From the NCBI GenBank assembly GCA_027576995.1, contig JANBQC010000022.1, positions 44,900-108,899 on the forward strand: DNA of 64,000 nucleotides. Direction: 5' to 3'. This stretch comes from Dimargaris cristalligena. Lineage: Eukaryota; Kickxellomycota; Dimargaritomycetes; Dimargaritales; Dimargaritaceae. The notes below the pieces were generated by a model, which saw only the letters and a program-made list of their open reading frames with translations, ran no database searches and was not told where the DNA came from. The position numbers and the translations under genes were made by a program. Of the stretch, positions 47,994-58,898 are shown in pieces (the stretch's first letter is position 1; the number at the start of each line of letters is the position of its first letter).

Positions 47994-50471
47994 CTAGGTG
48001 GTGAGAAAATCGTCATCGCTACCCCCTTCCGCTTCGTCCGCCAGTTCCAGGCTGGCCAACAGTTGCTCCGTTTGCCGCTTCAGCTCGTCCAGCCCGGTCA
48101 CCGACTCGAGGTAACTGTATTCCGGGGATGGTTCTACGCTATCCGGCCGGTGGTTGTCGAACACCTTCCAAAGAAACTCCACCCCCCCTTCGTGATACGC
48201 CTCGAGTACCGAATGGGAACAAGCGGTGCACTTGTCATAGGCCTGCCCCACGATCAGTCGTTGTTGGAACCCCGTGAGGAATCCCCGTATCTGATGCGGG
48301 GGCGCACCCATCCAGGCCGGTGGGTCCACGGCTCTTCCATCCCCCTCTGGCCGGCCCGGCGTCTGGGGCGGGGGTGCCGATGCGCCCAGGGGATGCTGGA
48401 GTATCGTCACTAGTAACTCAACCGCCAGGGCTCCCGCCATGAGAGCTAGGCCGGGCCGGGTCACCGTACACTGTTGGTCGAGGGATCGGTCGCTGAGTGA
48501 GTCGGTGGGAGCCACCACGTCGTTGCAGAAGTAGCACCCCAGCTGCTCCGTAGAGGCCGTAGCGGTCGTGGGCCCGGGCGTGGTTGGGACCCCATGGCGC
48601 ATCACCAAATAACCGTCAAAGCCAAGGGCCGCATTAATGGTGATCTTCTGGTGAAGGTTACCCCATAGGGTCGGTAGCCAGCGGCTCTCCCGGCTGTCGG
48701 TGAGCAGAAAGAGCACGTCGTGGGAGTGGACGAGCGCCTCGAGTTTAGCGAGTTCGGTGGCTTGGCGGGTTCGCGCGGAGGTGGCAATGGGGTGGCCGGG
48801 CATGGGGATGGTGAGAGCGTGCCCCTCGCTTATGACGTTGGGGTAAATGCGCCGCAGGTGGGCGGCCGCTGCCGCCGCCTTCCACGACCCACCGTCCAAG
48901 CAGTCCGAAAATTCATACAGAGACTGGCGGACGGGGTTGGAAAACGAGACGCGGCCGTTATCGACAAACGTAATATGGCGAATGCCCCAGGCCTAATTAC
49001 AATGAGGGAATAGATACAGCAAAGATAAAAAACAGCCGCGCTTCCCGGCGTAAGGGTCAGGTGAGAACTAGATGGCAGGCCGACTTTATGAAGTGCGCGG
49101 TCCATGGACTGGTTCTGGGGCCAAGGGTGGGGGAGGTCAGCCGATTAAAGCAGTACTTACCAAAAGTCCCCGAGCCACGTAGGTGCCTAAAGTACCCGCG
49201 CCGAACAAGAGGCATTTTTTGTTTTGGAGCACCGACAGATCCAACTGGGGGGCCACTCGCCACTTCATTAGTTTAAGATTCAGATCCATCGCCGTGGTGG
49301 CTAGGTGCCGGGGATCCATACTGGCCGCCAGGTCCACCATCCGCGGTCCCGCTTTGCCCTCGGGGTGTTTCTCCCAGCCGACGGGCTTCCCCAGGAACGA
49401 GGGCCACTCTACGGAATCAGGGGTCCCCTGGGTCGCCGCCGGTGGGCGATACTCCCGCATCCCCGCTAGTAGGGGCAGCTGGACCTCTAGGTACAAACTC
49501 GGGTCCCGGGAGTCGTCTTTGGTGCTGGAGGTGGCTGTTGTTGAGTCGGCCGAGGGAGAAGGGTGGCTGGGATTGCGCAGGGCGATGAGTGGAATAATAA
49601 CACAGTCCGCTGGACCATTCCCACTACGGAGGGCCGGCGGTTGTCTTGAATGAAAGAACTGTAGCAAAAGTAGCAAGTTGCGCAGGGACCACCCCGGATG
49701 ACCGGTCAGGCCACTCGTATCGATGAACCCGATGCCAACCTGGGTGGTTTGGGGATCGGCAGTCTCCACTAGACGCGGATACTCGGCCAAAGGGTACACG
49801 GTCGGAGGAGCATCGGACTCCGCCGCTCGCACTACGACAAAATAGGGGTCCGGGCCGGGGAAGGTTTCTAATACGGCGGTACGGAGGGCCTTGGCCCAGA
49901 CCAACCCATGGTGCCGCGACTGGGCCAGGGGCTGTACCATCTCCAGGCGGGGCGGGCCTAGGGACGGCAGAGCGGGAATAGCGCACCGGTAGTAGTACCG
50001 GTATTTCTTGAGGTCGGCAAATGATACTACCACTAGGGACTGGAGGGTCTGGGGCTGCTGCCAGGCCTCCCCCGACACGATGGAAGCCCAAATGGACTGC
50101 GCCGCGGCCCGGAGCAGTTCGGGCCGGCCGACTCGGGCGAATTCTTCCACCGTGTTGGTGTTAAACAACTGGCCTGACCAGGTCCCGCCGAGGGGCAGGT
50201 GCGCCCGGACCGCCGGGGTATTGGGGTTCTGGGGTTGGGGTACGTCAAATGCGTTGTCGGAGAAGCGCAGAGTGGCCGGCAGGGCTTGGAGGGTGCCGGC
50301 AGAGCCCACCGATACCTGCCGACCCGCCAAGTAAGAAGCGCGGATGGCCACGGCCTGGTCATTGAGTTTGAAACGGTCGAGTTTGAGGTCCGTCAGGCGC
50401 TGCCAGAAGGAGGCGTCGAAGCTCGTGAGGTACGGCTCGAACTGGAGGAGCGGCGGGGTGGATTGTGCCAT
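47994..50471 (-). CDS. ATG7: ATG7, E1-like activating enzyme of autophagy
   Basis: Two exons on the minus strand, 50471–49161 and 48992–47994, give 769 residues. The intron of 168 nt (GTAAGT…TTAG) lies inside the adenylation domain and joins GAGTLGTYVARGLL to AWGIRHITFVDNGRVSFSNP. The N-terminal domain starts LLQFEPYLTSFDASFWQRL, as in other ATG7 proteins, and recruits the E2s ATG3 and ATG10. The nucleotide-binding loop is GAGTLG at about 424–429. The catalytic cysteine that forms the thioester with ATG8 and ATG12 is about Cys612 in DQQCTVTRPG. The C-terminal part has FLWKVFDN and ends in an acidic EGGSDDDFLTT resembling the ATG8-docking tail. It is longer than yeast Atg7 (630), partly from a Ser/Thr-rich insert near residue 310–330. 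Start chosen at MAQSTPPLLQF, the first ATG before homologous sequence. Acts in the cytosol. Confidence 0.95.
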
Positions 50472-51208
50472 GGGTGAAAGATGTAGTGAAATGGAAGGCC
50501 AGAGGGTCAGGGTTAGGCTGGCTAAAGCAGGCAACGCGGAACAGCAAGAGGGTAATGTCGGGGTTAAGCAACTGGGAGTTGTAGGGCCATTCCCTAACCT
50601 ACTGTGGGTATATGCGGGCTCCCTTCATCCTGATTGGGGGCGCTGTCAAGTGACTGGCGGTGGTAGTGGTGGTGTAGAAAGACGACAAGGGTCCTTTCAA
50701 CGTGAGAAGGGTTAATAGTTCGCCAGCGGGTCTTGTTCGCCAATTCCAACCCGATGGGATTAGTAACGAGCAGTTGGTTAGTTCGTTAGTTGCTCTAATC
50801 TTTGAAGCTTGAGTACACCGGTTCAGTGCGACAAGGGCCGAGTACTATTTCGCCACGGCCTTAATTCAGGCTGCGGGCTATTGTGCTAAACGAGCATGAA
50901 ACATCAAGCCAATAAGGTGGCACCCAGCTCTTTGGGTGGGTGGGACAAACCCGCTCGCTCTCCCCATACCAAAACGAGCCATCATCATCATCACCAACAA
51001 TATCGGTAGGCCAGTTTAATATAGACTAGCTTAACCCCCAGTAAGGCCTATCTGATAGATAGAAAATCCCCTCTCTATAATATAACCTACATTTCCATTA
51101 GTATTTTCTCGTTTAGCAGGGTTTGCATTGGAACCTTGAGCACTTTCCATCCTCCCTTCCGCTCCTAGACGACCCCACGCCTTCGTCGTTGCTGTTGTCA
51201 CTGTCGCC
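50472..51208. promoter_or_regulatory. Divergent upstream region, ATG7 and ELP1
   Basis: The two start codons are 737 bases apart and face away from each other. A short CAT triplet run occurs near 50,983–50,996, a TATAATATAA near 51,076 lies about 130 bases before the ELP1 start, and the final 60 bases are C/T-rich. These are possible core promoter elements only. Confidence 0.45.
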
Positions 51209-54200
51209 ATGGACAGCTATACCATCCTTACCCACGGCTCCATGGCCCTCCGGGGATCCGAGGACCTCGCCCACAGCCTGGCCGAGTTGGCCTTAAACCC
51301 TAGCCCTGATCTAGCCGCCTCCTCCATACGGCACCCGGACAATGCCACCTGCTCGCCCGTTTGTTCAGGGGGCGATCCCCAGACCCTTTACCACGTCGTG
51401 CTCGAGGGGGCCTCCCTGTGGCTGGCCCGCTCCCACTGGGACACCCCCAATGCCCCGGCCGCATTCTGCCCCCTACTACCTCTGCCCGTGTCCACTTTGG
51501 CGCGCCTCGTTGGCCTCCACTACCTCACTGAGCTGGACACCCTATTCATGGCCTTTGACCAGGGTGAAATTCTACTACTACGCGACGCCTCTGCCTTTGA
51601 CCCGGCGGCCCATGGCCCTGAGAACCTCGACCCCGTCGGGGACTTTGAGGACGGAATTTTGGCCGTCGCCTGGAGCCCCGACGACGAAATCCTCGTGGTC
51701 ATCACCGGCCGGCACAACGTGCTGCTCATGACCAAGGATTTCGACGTTCTCGCCGAGTTTAACATCTTTGACCAATACGACGCCCAGGAAGCGGGTGTGT
51801 CCGTGGGCTGGGGTAAAAAAGAGACCCAATTTCACGGCACGGCCGGTAAAGCCGCTGCCCAGCAAAAGCCAGACTTCCGGAACCGTTGCCTGGCCCCCCA
51901 CGACGACCGGCTCCCGCGGATCGCCTGGCGGGGCGACGGCGCCTACTTTGTGTGTTCACTGCTCGAGCCGGTGGACGAAGCGTACCGCACTTTGCGGGTC
52001 TTTTCCCGCGAGGGAGACCTTCTCAACACGAGTGAGCCCATCAACTGCCTGGAGAGCCCCTTGGCGTGGAAGCCCAGCGGTAACCTCATTGCCACCAGCG
52101 AGCAGCTGCCCCACCGCAAGAACATCATTTTCTGGGAACGCAACGGGCTGCGCCACGGCGAGTTTGCCCTGCGGATCCCGGAGGGGACCGACGTGGTCTC
52201 CCTGCAGTGGTCCACCGATTCAACCCTCTTGGCCGTGGTCCTCGAACAGGGCGGGAACCGCTATGTGCAGGTGTGGATGGATAAGAACTACCACTGGTAC
52301 CTGGCCCAGCACATCCCCACCTTTGCCCCCCAGGACCCGATCCGCGCGGTATTTTGGGACCCCGAGGACGCCGGGCTTCTGCACATCGCCTCCACCTATA
52401 CCCAGCACCGCCTGCGGCTGACCCCCGAAGCGCACTTTGGCTACAGCGACGCTTTGGATAGCCAGTCGGTGGCCTGCGTCATTGATGGTGCCCAGCTTAA
52501 GGTCACCCCCTTCGCCCTGGCCAATGTACCGCCCCCCATGTCCCGGCTCACCGCAACCCTGACCCACCCGGCGCGCGCCGTGGCCAGTCTGCGTTCGGCA
52601 CCCACGGACGAGGCACCGGTGGACCAATTTGCCGTGCTGCTGAGCGATTCGCTGGGCTCGGTCGCGATCTATGCTCTGCACCGTGGAGCCACCCGACAGG
52701 ATCTCTCCCTGCCGTCCGTGGCCCACCTGCCCGGCCCGGGCCCCCGCCTGCGGCTTAACCAAATCGTCTACCCCCGGTCCGGTACCGTTCTGGCCCTGGG
52801 CCGTGATGTGAGTTGCCACCGCGATGTACTCCTCCGGGCCTCCGTTCCCCCCACCCCCGAGTCCGCCGTTGTCTGGACGGAATATCCCCTGGGTAACTCC
52901 GCGGCGGCGGGACCCCCCCTGCGCCTAATCGGGGCCCAGGGACGGGACGCGGTGTTTTTGCAAACGACCCGTGGGTTTATATACCCCGTCAGCTACGCCG
53001 CCCCCGGTCCGCTTGCGGTCACCTGGTCCGACCCCCTTTGCCGGTTGGACCGACCCTGCCCTTGGTTAACGGTGATCCCGCGCCCTTTCCCGGACTCCGC
53101 GACCACCGCCGGTCTCCGGGTTATCGCTCCGCCGGCTTCCACGGGCAACACCTCCGACTGGCTGCTGGTGGGCCGGTCGGAGCGCGGGGAGCTCTTTTTG
53201 AATGACCAGCTGGTCGTCAAGGGGGCTACATCGTCCTTTGTGGGCCGCCATTTTATCATGTTCACCACCCACACCCATAGCCTACGGCTTCTACCGGTGG
53301 GTCTGCCCCTGGCCCATTTAATCGCCCTGGCCCAGCAGAACAAGTCCGAGTTGGACCCGCTTAGCGAGCGCCGGATTGAACGGGGGGCCCGCTTGGTTTT
53401 CGCCCTCAACGGATCCCAAACCGCGGTGGTCTTGGAAATGCCCCGGGGTAATTTGGAAACCATCCATCCGCGCGCACTGGTTCTGGCTTCGATGCGCGCG
53501 GCGGTGGATGCCCAGGACTACCGCCGGGCGTTTGAACTAGGGCGACAGCACCGCATCGATCTGAATGTATTGGTGGACCATAAACCCCTCCAGTTTGACC
53601 GCTGTCTGCCCGAGGTCATTAGCCAAATCGACGACCCCGACTACCTTAACTTATTTGTATCTTCCCTCCGGGACGAGAACGTCAGTGTGTCCATGTACCC
53701 ACCCGTGCCCATCGTGCTCCGCGCTGAGCCACCCAAAGCCGCCTCCGCGGCTGTCTCTGGGAAGCGCCGGCGACTCTGCGGCCGGATTCAGGCGCTCCTG
53801 GAGGAACGGCCGGATGCCCACCGGTACCTTCCCACCATTATCACGGCCAGCGTGTGCAAGAACCCGACCTCGCTGACCGAGGCTATACTGGTGCTGCACC
53901 ACTTGCGGGAGACCCACCCGGACGAGCTGGAGGACACACTCAAGTACCTCCTCTTCCTCACGGACGTTGAAAAAGTGTACCATGCCGCCCTCGCCGTGTA
54001 TGATCTGCCCCTGGCCCTCCAGGTGGCCCAGCAGTCCCAAAAGGACCCCAAGGAGTACCTGGCCTTTCTCACGGAACTGCAAAACTACGATGCGGCCTAC
54101 CGACGCTTCAAGATTAACGACTATCTGGGCCAGCCCGCCGAGGCCCTAGTCCACCTAATCACCGCGGCCCAGGCCCTCGCGGGGGATGCCTCCTCGCGCG

Positions 54201-55390
54201 CGGGTCTTTTCCAGGAGGTTCAGGACTACGTGGTGGCCCACCAGCTTTACCAGCCGGCTCTGTCCGCTTACCGGGCTGACCCCGAGCGCCGGGCCGTGCT
54301 CTGTGATCTCTACGCCCAGCACCTCTCCGCCGAGCGCCTACACGCCGAGGCGGGATCCGTCTTCCTTCGGGCGGGTAACCGCTTCGAGGCCATGAAGAGC
54401 TACCAGCGGGCGGGACAGTGGCGGACCGCCCTAGCGTTGTCGACCACGGTTCCCAACTTTTCCAAGCGGGCCATTTACGAGCTGGCCACGGATACGGCCC
54501 AGCGCCTGGCCGACCGCCAAAAGTACCGGGAGGCGGCGCAGATTTACCTGGAATACACCCCCGAGACGGAAACGGCCATCAACCTGCTGGTCAAGGGCCG
54601 CGAGTGGTGGGAGGGGATGCGTATCGCCCGGCAGCGCAACCGGGAGGATCTACTGGAAACCCATCTCGAGCCCGGCTTGATGACGGCCCTTGAAGAACTC
54701 GAGGAGGAGGCGGCTACCCTGGTGGACCAGTGGACCAAACAATGGGAACGTCTCGGTGAGATTCGCCGCCCGGCGGACCCTGCGACCCACCCCACCGACG
54801 ACCCCGCCGCGGGACTGGGCGGCGGCGACCTGGACAACATCGATGTCCTATCGGAGGCCAGCACGCAAATCACCCGATTCACGCAATACACCGGCGTCCC
54901 CTCGCAATATACCTCGGGCTCCCTGCGCTCGGGCAAAACGGCGCGCAGTCGGCGGAAGAAGGAAAAGAATAAGCTGCGGGGCAAGCGGGGCAGCCCCTTC
55001 GAAGAACAGTATGTCATGGAGTCGGTGGGCCGGTTGGTCGACAAGGTGGCCAAGACCTTTTTGCCCGATGTCCGCCAGCTCAGCCAGGTTCTGCCGCTCC
55101 TACTGGCGTCCTCCGAACGGACCCCAGGAACCACCAACGACAGTTGTACCCGCGCAGCCGCCCTGGTCGATCGGGTAGAGACCGATCTCCTGGCCCCTTG
55201 GCGCCAGCATCTCCGGGAGGTGTACGACCCCGAGCGCTGCGCTCTCCTGAATCTTCAGGTGCAGACCGTGGGCAATGGACCGGCGGTCGGCTCGCCGGGC
55301 GAATCCGACCGTACGGCCGCCGGGGTGCTTCACCGGCCATTGGTTCCGGGCCCTGATTGGACGTACCACACTACCACCAACCTTGCGTAG
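51209..55390 (+). CDS. ELP1: Elongator complex subunit 1 (IKI3/ELP1)
   Basis: Single-exon gene of 1,393 residues, the usual length for ELP1, the scaffold of the Elongator complex. Elongator adds the carboxymethyl group to wobble uridine 34 of certain tRNAs, in the cytoplasm. The N-terminal half (to about residue 750) is two WD40 propellers, seen in phrases such as ILAVAWSPDDEILVVITG, FRNRCLAPHDDRLPRIAWRG and LQWSTDSTLLAVVLEQGGNR. The C-terminal half is helical TPR, for example AFELGRQHRIDLNVLVDHKP and QAEALVHLI-like repeats. A basic patch near residue 1246 (RSRRKKEKNKLRGKRGS) matches the conserved tRNA-binding segment. The ATG at 51209 opens the first propeller with no shorter alternative. 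It lacks introns, in contrast to the many-exon separase and transporter genes nearby. Confidence 0.96.
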   Translation: MDSYTILTHGSMALRGSEDLAHSLAELALNPSPDLAASSIRHPDNATCSPVCSGGDPQTLYHVVLEGASLWLARSHWDTPNAPAAFCPLLPLPVSTLARLVGLHYLTELDTLFMAFDQGEILLLRDASAFDPAAHGPENLDPVGDFEDGILAVAWSPDDEILVVITGRHNVLLMTKDFDVLAEFNIFDQYDAQEAGVSVGWGKKETQFHGTAGKAAAQQKPDFRNRCLAPHDDRLPRIAWRGDGAYFVCSLLEPVDEAYRTLRVFSREGDLLNTSEPINCLESPLAWKPSGNLIATSEQLPHRKNIIFWERNGLRHGEFALRIPEGTDVVSLQWSTDSTLLAVVLEQGGNRYVQVWMDKNYHWYLAQHIPTFAPQDPIRAVFWDPEDAGLLHIASTYTQHRLRLTPEAHFGYSDALDSQSVACVIDGAQLKVTPFALANVPPPMSRLTATLTHPARAVASLRSAPTDEAPVDQFAVLLSDSLGSVAIYALHRGATRQDLSLPSVAHLPGPGPRLRLNQIVYPRSGTVLALGRDVSCHRDVLLRASVPPTPESAVVWTEYPLGNSAAAGPPLRLIGAQGRDAVFLQTTRGFIYPVSYAAPGPLAVTWSDPLCRLDRPCPWLTVIPRPFPDSATTAGLRVIAPPASTGNTSDWLLVGRSERGELFLNDQLVVKGATSSFVGRHFIMFTTHTHSLRLLPVGLPLAHLIALAQQNKSELDPLSERRIERGARLVFALNGSQTAVVLEMPRGNLETIHPRALVLASMRAAVDAQDYRRAFELGRQHRIDLNVLVDHKPLQFDRCLPEVISQIDDPDYLNLFVSSLRDENVSVSMYPPVPIVLRAEPPKAASAAVSGKRRRLCGRIQALLEERPDAHRYLPTIITASVCKNPTSLTEAILVLHHLRETHPDELEDTLKYLLFLTDVEKVYHAALAVYDLPLALQVAQQSQKDPKEYLAFLTELQNYDAAYRRFKINDYLGQPAEALVHLITAAQALAGDASSRAGLFQEVQDYVVAHQLYQPALSAYRADPERRAVLCDLYAQHLSAERLHAEAGSVFLRAGNRFEAMKSYQRAGQWRTALALSTTVPNFSKRAIYELATDTAQRLADRQKYREAAQIYLEYTPETETAINLLVKGREWWEGMRIARQRNREDLLETHLEPGLMTALEELEEEAATLVDQWTKQWERLGEIRRPADPATHPTDDPAAGLGGGDLDNIDVLSEASTQITRFTQYTGVPSQYTSGSLRSGKTARSRRKKEKNKLRGKRGSPFEEQYVMESVGRLVDKVAKTFLPDVRQLSQVLPLLLASSERTPGTTNDSCTRAAALVDRVETDLLAPWRQHLREVYDPERCALLNLQVQTVGNGPAVGSPGESDRTAAGVLHRPLVPGPDWTYHTTTNLA

Positions 55391-57494
55391 TGCTCCACTC
55401 CCTTTTATTCCTTTCGGAAAGGCAAGCCTTAGTTAAAACATCATTTGATTCGAGGCCGTTTTGGCCACCCTGTCTATACCAATTTACTAAATATACCCCC
55501 CTCTATTTTACCAATTGCATCAGTGGCCCGGATACCTAGTTTGTTTTTTACATGGCGGGTTGGGACTTCTCAGTCCGGGCATTGTATTCCTAGCCCAAGT
55601 GAAGGAATTCCGTGGTAGACCCGGGTAAATGTGGGAGAAGTTCATCCAAGCTGTACAGCGAAAAATCCATTAGATTCGGCCAATATTACTAGTGTAAAAT
55701 ACATTTCCCATATATTTTCCCATACACGTATAATGCAAACCCTTATATAGCTGGGCCGAATTTCACCCATATAGTGTCGACTAGCCGACTCTAACCGGGT
55801 AGTGTGTATAGATGGACTAGGCGAGCGGCTGAACCTAGAGCTGTTTTGAGTACAGAATACCGAGCCCCGGGGTGGGTGGTGTGCGTCTCGGGTGCCTCGT
55901 CAGCGGGAGTATTTTATAGCCGGGGATTGCCTGGTGATGGTTAAAAGCCTCGTATGGATGGCGCCAGTCCCTCAGTACGTACGGTAAGGAGGAGGTGAGG
56001 TGGGAACAATGGGCTGGTCTTGGCAAAGACTGTGGTGGCCTTGGCGTGCTCCGGATAATCCCCACCGTATTTCCCATTGGCCGTGGCTATGGGAACCGAA
56101 ACCTACTAAAGGATAATCCCTCATTAGTCCAACGGATGACTGGGCCACGGCCGGTTCCTTTTCGACCCCCTCACTTAGGGGGCCTGCGCATCTCCCAGTT
56201 AGTCAATTTCCTCCGTATGACCATCAAATTTGCCATCTCTCTCTCTCCCCCTTTTGGTCTCTAGAGGAGGGGGGGGATGTTCGCATTGGGTAATTGGTTG
56301 CATACTATGCTATAGGTGAACCCCACCTCCCCTGTTTAGGATTTTGCATGTAATGGATCCGGTAAATTAAATGGTAAATGTTCTTTTTAGCCCATAAAGT
56401 CGGTCTGTTTCAGGTGGATTTGGTGTTATACAGCTCAATTGAACTTCTCCCAGAAGTTTCCGAGTAGGTGTGTAATAGGCTCGGCGCAGTCTAGCGGAAT
56501 AAGTATCGGGGCAAGTTATTGGTATAGTTATTTATCGAGCCAGATGGATGGTCAGCAGCAGCTATTGGGGCCGGCCGACTAACCAGTCAAAGGCCCACCT
56601 GGAAACGGATATGACTGGTGGAAATTTAATAGCCCCGAGAACACAAGAAGGCACGAGTGTATACAGAATGAGTGGGGAGACGTATTGATTTGCTTTGGCA
56701 TACTGCCGCTCAATGGGATGATCAGCCCCCTAATATTTCCCCTATGCCCGGGCATACGAATTCCCGGGACGCTGTTCGCGCCCATGCAAACCTAGTGTTG
56801 GTCTAAAAATAACCCCGCCTATTTTAAATGCGCTTATAAATTTAACCACGGAGGGGGGGGATTCCACCCAGAGTACGCTATTAATAATCACCATGGGGAC
56901 ACCGCCACGGCTAGTAGTAAAGTTAGGGCTATTTAAGTTTATATCATTAGAACATGCTAATCGGTGGGAATTAACGGGGGCAAGGAAGTGGTATATACAC
57001 GGGACAGAACCGAGGGGATATTAAGTTGGCGATGGAAGAAGGGGTAATACGCGGATCTAGAGGGGTCATGGGTCGAAAGGGAGGGGGGCAGATTAGCATC
57101 AGCGCCAGGCTTTTGAAAATACTTTCTAAGTAAATAAATGAATAAATTAAGCTAATTAAAATAATGGAATGTAAAAGAAATCAACCCATCGACAAGATAG
57201 AATGGACATGCAAATGGTATGGTAAAACAAAAAAAATAAAAAGTAGAAATGGCGTATTTAGCGGACGGGGCAAACGAGGAATGAGAGTAAAGGCACAAGT
57301 AGGCCCCCCAAAAATACATGGGAGTAGACGACCTGGGGGCTAGCGGGTACGAATATGCGGCGTATGAGTGGCGGTTAGGCGGACCACTGGTTTTGCGTTA
57401 GGGCTGCGGGGGGTCGCAAGATAAAGACTGGGTGGCAGGCATACCGGTGAACGGCAGGTGGGGGTTGTCCATTTAGAGTACAGCATAGATTATA
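55391..57494. other. Gene-free stretch, ELP1 3' side to copper-fist gene
   Basis: About 2.1 kb. The first 150 bases are the likely ELP1 3' untranslated region. From about 57,100 to 57,260 the sequence is A-rich on the plus strand, that is T-rich behind the minus-strand copper-fist gene. Short open frames have no coding character. No repeat was recognised. Confidence 0.5.
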
Positions 57495-58898
57495 TTACAC
57501 ATTAGTGGGCCAGTTAAACAAAGTAGCTAGTAGTGGGGCCTGGTAGAATCCGCCAATCCCCCACGCATCGGCTGGGGTCAGGCCGAGCGGGCAGCCGTTC
57601 ATTAGGAGACTGATCATCCGGCAGTGAAATTCGGGCTTACCTTCGCATAAATCCTTGAGACAGTGGCCGCATTCCCCCGCCGGTTTTTGGCAACCACAGG
57701 CGCAGGCGGGGGCGCCGTCCCGGTCAATGTACACGGTGCGGCTGGAGTGAGGCACCGCCGGCTGGTCCGTGGCCCGTGCCTCTCCCTGGGGCTCGGTGGG
57801 CGAGGGGCTACCGGTGCCAGTCGGGGGACGGCTGCAGCAACCGCCCGCGCCGGTACTGGGGCACTGGCAGGTGGTGGGTGAGCAGCGGCAGGGCCCGCAA
57901 TTAGCAGGGGGTGGGTCTATATCAGTACGGCCACTGCTGCAACAGGACGCGGGGGCCGGAGCCTTTCCAGTACAGCAGGAGGATCGAGGCTGTGGTGGCG
58001 AATTAGTGGGGATGGCGGCCACGGCGATGGGTGAGCTGGAAAGGGCGGACGAGGATGCCGGAGAAGCTGACGAACCGGACCCCGCGGTGGGAAGCGAAAT
58101 CGGACCCCCGTCGGCGGGGTAGCCGTACTTCAGAATAAGGACCCGCTTAAGATCCTCGGCTACTGGGTACATGGATATAAGATGGGTGAGTTGTTTGGAA
58201 CAGTCGCAGCCGCAGCCACAGGTTCCCCCGGCGGTGAACTGACAGGGTTCTCCCGAGAGACGCCGGGTATGGCAGACGATATCGGCCAGGGAAGGGACAC
58301 CAGCGGGGGTGGGTGAGCTGGAGGTCAGAGTGGGCAGCGGGAGCGGAGCGGGGGTGCCCGCCGGGGAGAAGTCAAAGGCCGGCGGGGAGGAAGACGCGGT
58401 CGCGAGGCGGGACGAGCAGCAGGCGGGGAGCGGGTGCGGGGGGGGCATGGGTGGGGTCGCTGGGTGCGGGTGGGGCAGCGCGCTTGGGGGTAGTACGGAG
58501 TCGTGGGTATCGGTATGCCAAGCAGCGCCCAGGGCGTCCTTCTGGGCCTGGAGGGTGGAGGTCTTGAACACCTTATCGAACATGGGGCGGCAGCAAATAC
58601 AGAAGTTGGTTTTGCTGCAGTGGCAGGGGTTAAGGAGCGAGGAAATGCCCGTCTTGGACGCCGAATCTTCCGAAAGCTTCCTCCGCTTCGGGTCGTCACC
58701 TTCCTCCGGCGAATCGCAGACGCATTTGTTGTGGGTCTTGCGGACCCGGCGGTTTTCGCGGCACTTCTGGCACTGGGTGGTGGGGCGGCCCTTGCGTTTG
58801 ATTTCAATGAGGTCCCGGGAGGTGTGGGTGCAGGTGGAGGCCCGGTGGCCCTTGATGCACTTGGCACAGGCAAACTTCTTTCCGTCGATTATGGGCAT
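57495..58898 (-). CDS. Copper-fist transcription factor
   Basis: Single-exon gene of 467 residues. The N-terminus is a copper-fist DNA-binding domain: MPIIDGKKFACAKCIKGHR, zinc ligands Cys11, Cys14, Cys23 and His25, and the minor-groove KGRP at 36–39 followed by TTQCQKCRENRR. Downstream lie further cysteine clusters: CHCSKTNFCICC (about 92–103), CGCGCDC near residue 230, a Cys/Pro-rich block near 310–350 (CGPCRCSPTTCQC), and CACGCQKPAGECGHC near 405–420. In Ace1, Mac1 and Cuf1 similar clusters bind Cu(I) and switch activity. The stretches between are Pro/Ser/Ala-rich, as in activation domains. Whether it responds to high or low copper cannot be told from sequence. It is nuclear by family. The ATG at 58898 is fixed by the conserved first residues. 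Confidence 0.93.
   Translation of the reverse strand: MPIIDGKKFACAKCIKGHRASTCTHTSRDLIEIKRKGRPTTQCQKCRENRRVRKTHNKCVCDSPEEGDDPKRRKLSEDSASKTGISSLLNPCHCSKTNFCICCRPMFDKVFKTSTLQAQKDALGAAWHTDTHDSVLPPSALPHPHPATPPMPPPHPLPACCSSRLATASSSPPAFDFSPAGTPAPLPLPTLTSSSPTPAGVPSLADIVCHTRRLSGEPCQFTAGGTCGCGCDCSKQLTHLISMYPVAEDLKRVLILKYGYPADGGPISLPTAGSGSSASPASSSALSSSPIAVAAIPTNSPPQPRSSCCTGKAPAPASCCSSGRTDIDPPPANCGPCRCSPTTCQCPSTGAGGCCSRPPTGTGSPSPTEPQGEARATDQPAVPHSSRTVYIDRDGAPACACGCQKPAGECGHCLKDLCEGKPEFHCRMISLLMNGCPLGLTPADAWGIGGFYQAPLLATLFNWPTNV

Noticed and set aside
47811..48413. 200-codon plus-strand frame
   Set aside because: Mostly antisense of ATG7 exon 2, which has the catalytic cysteine motif on the minus strand.
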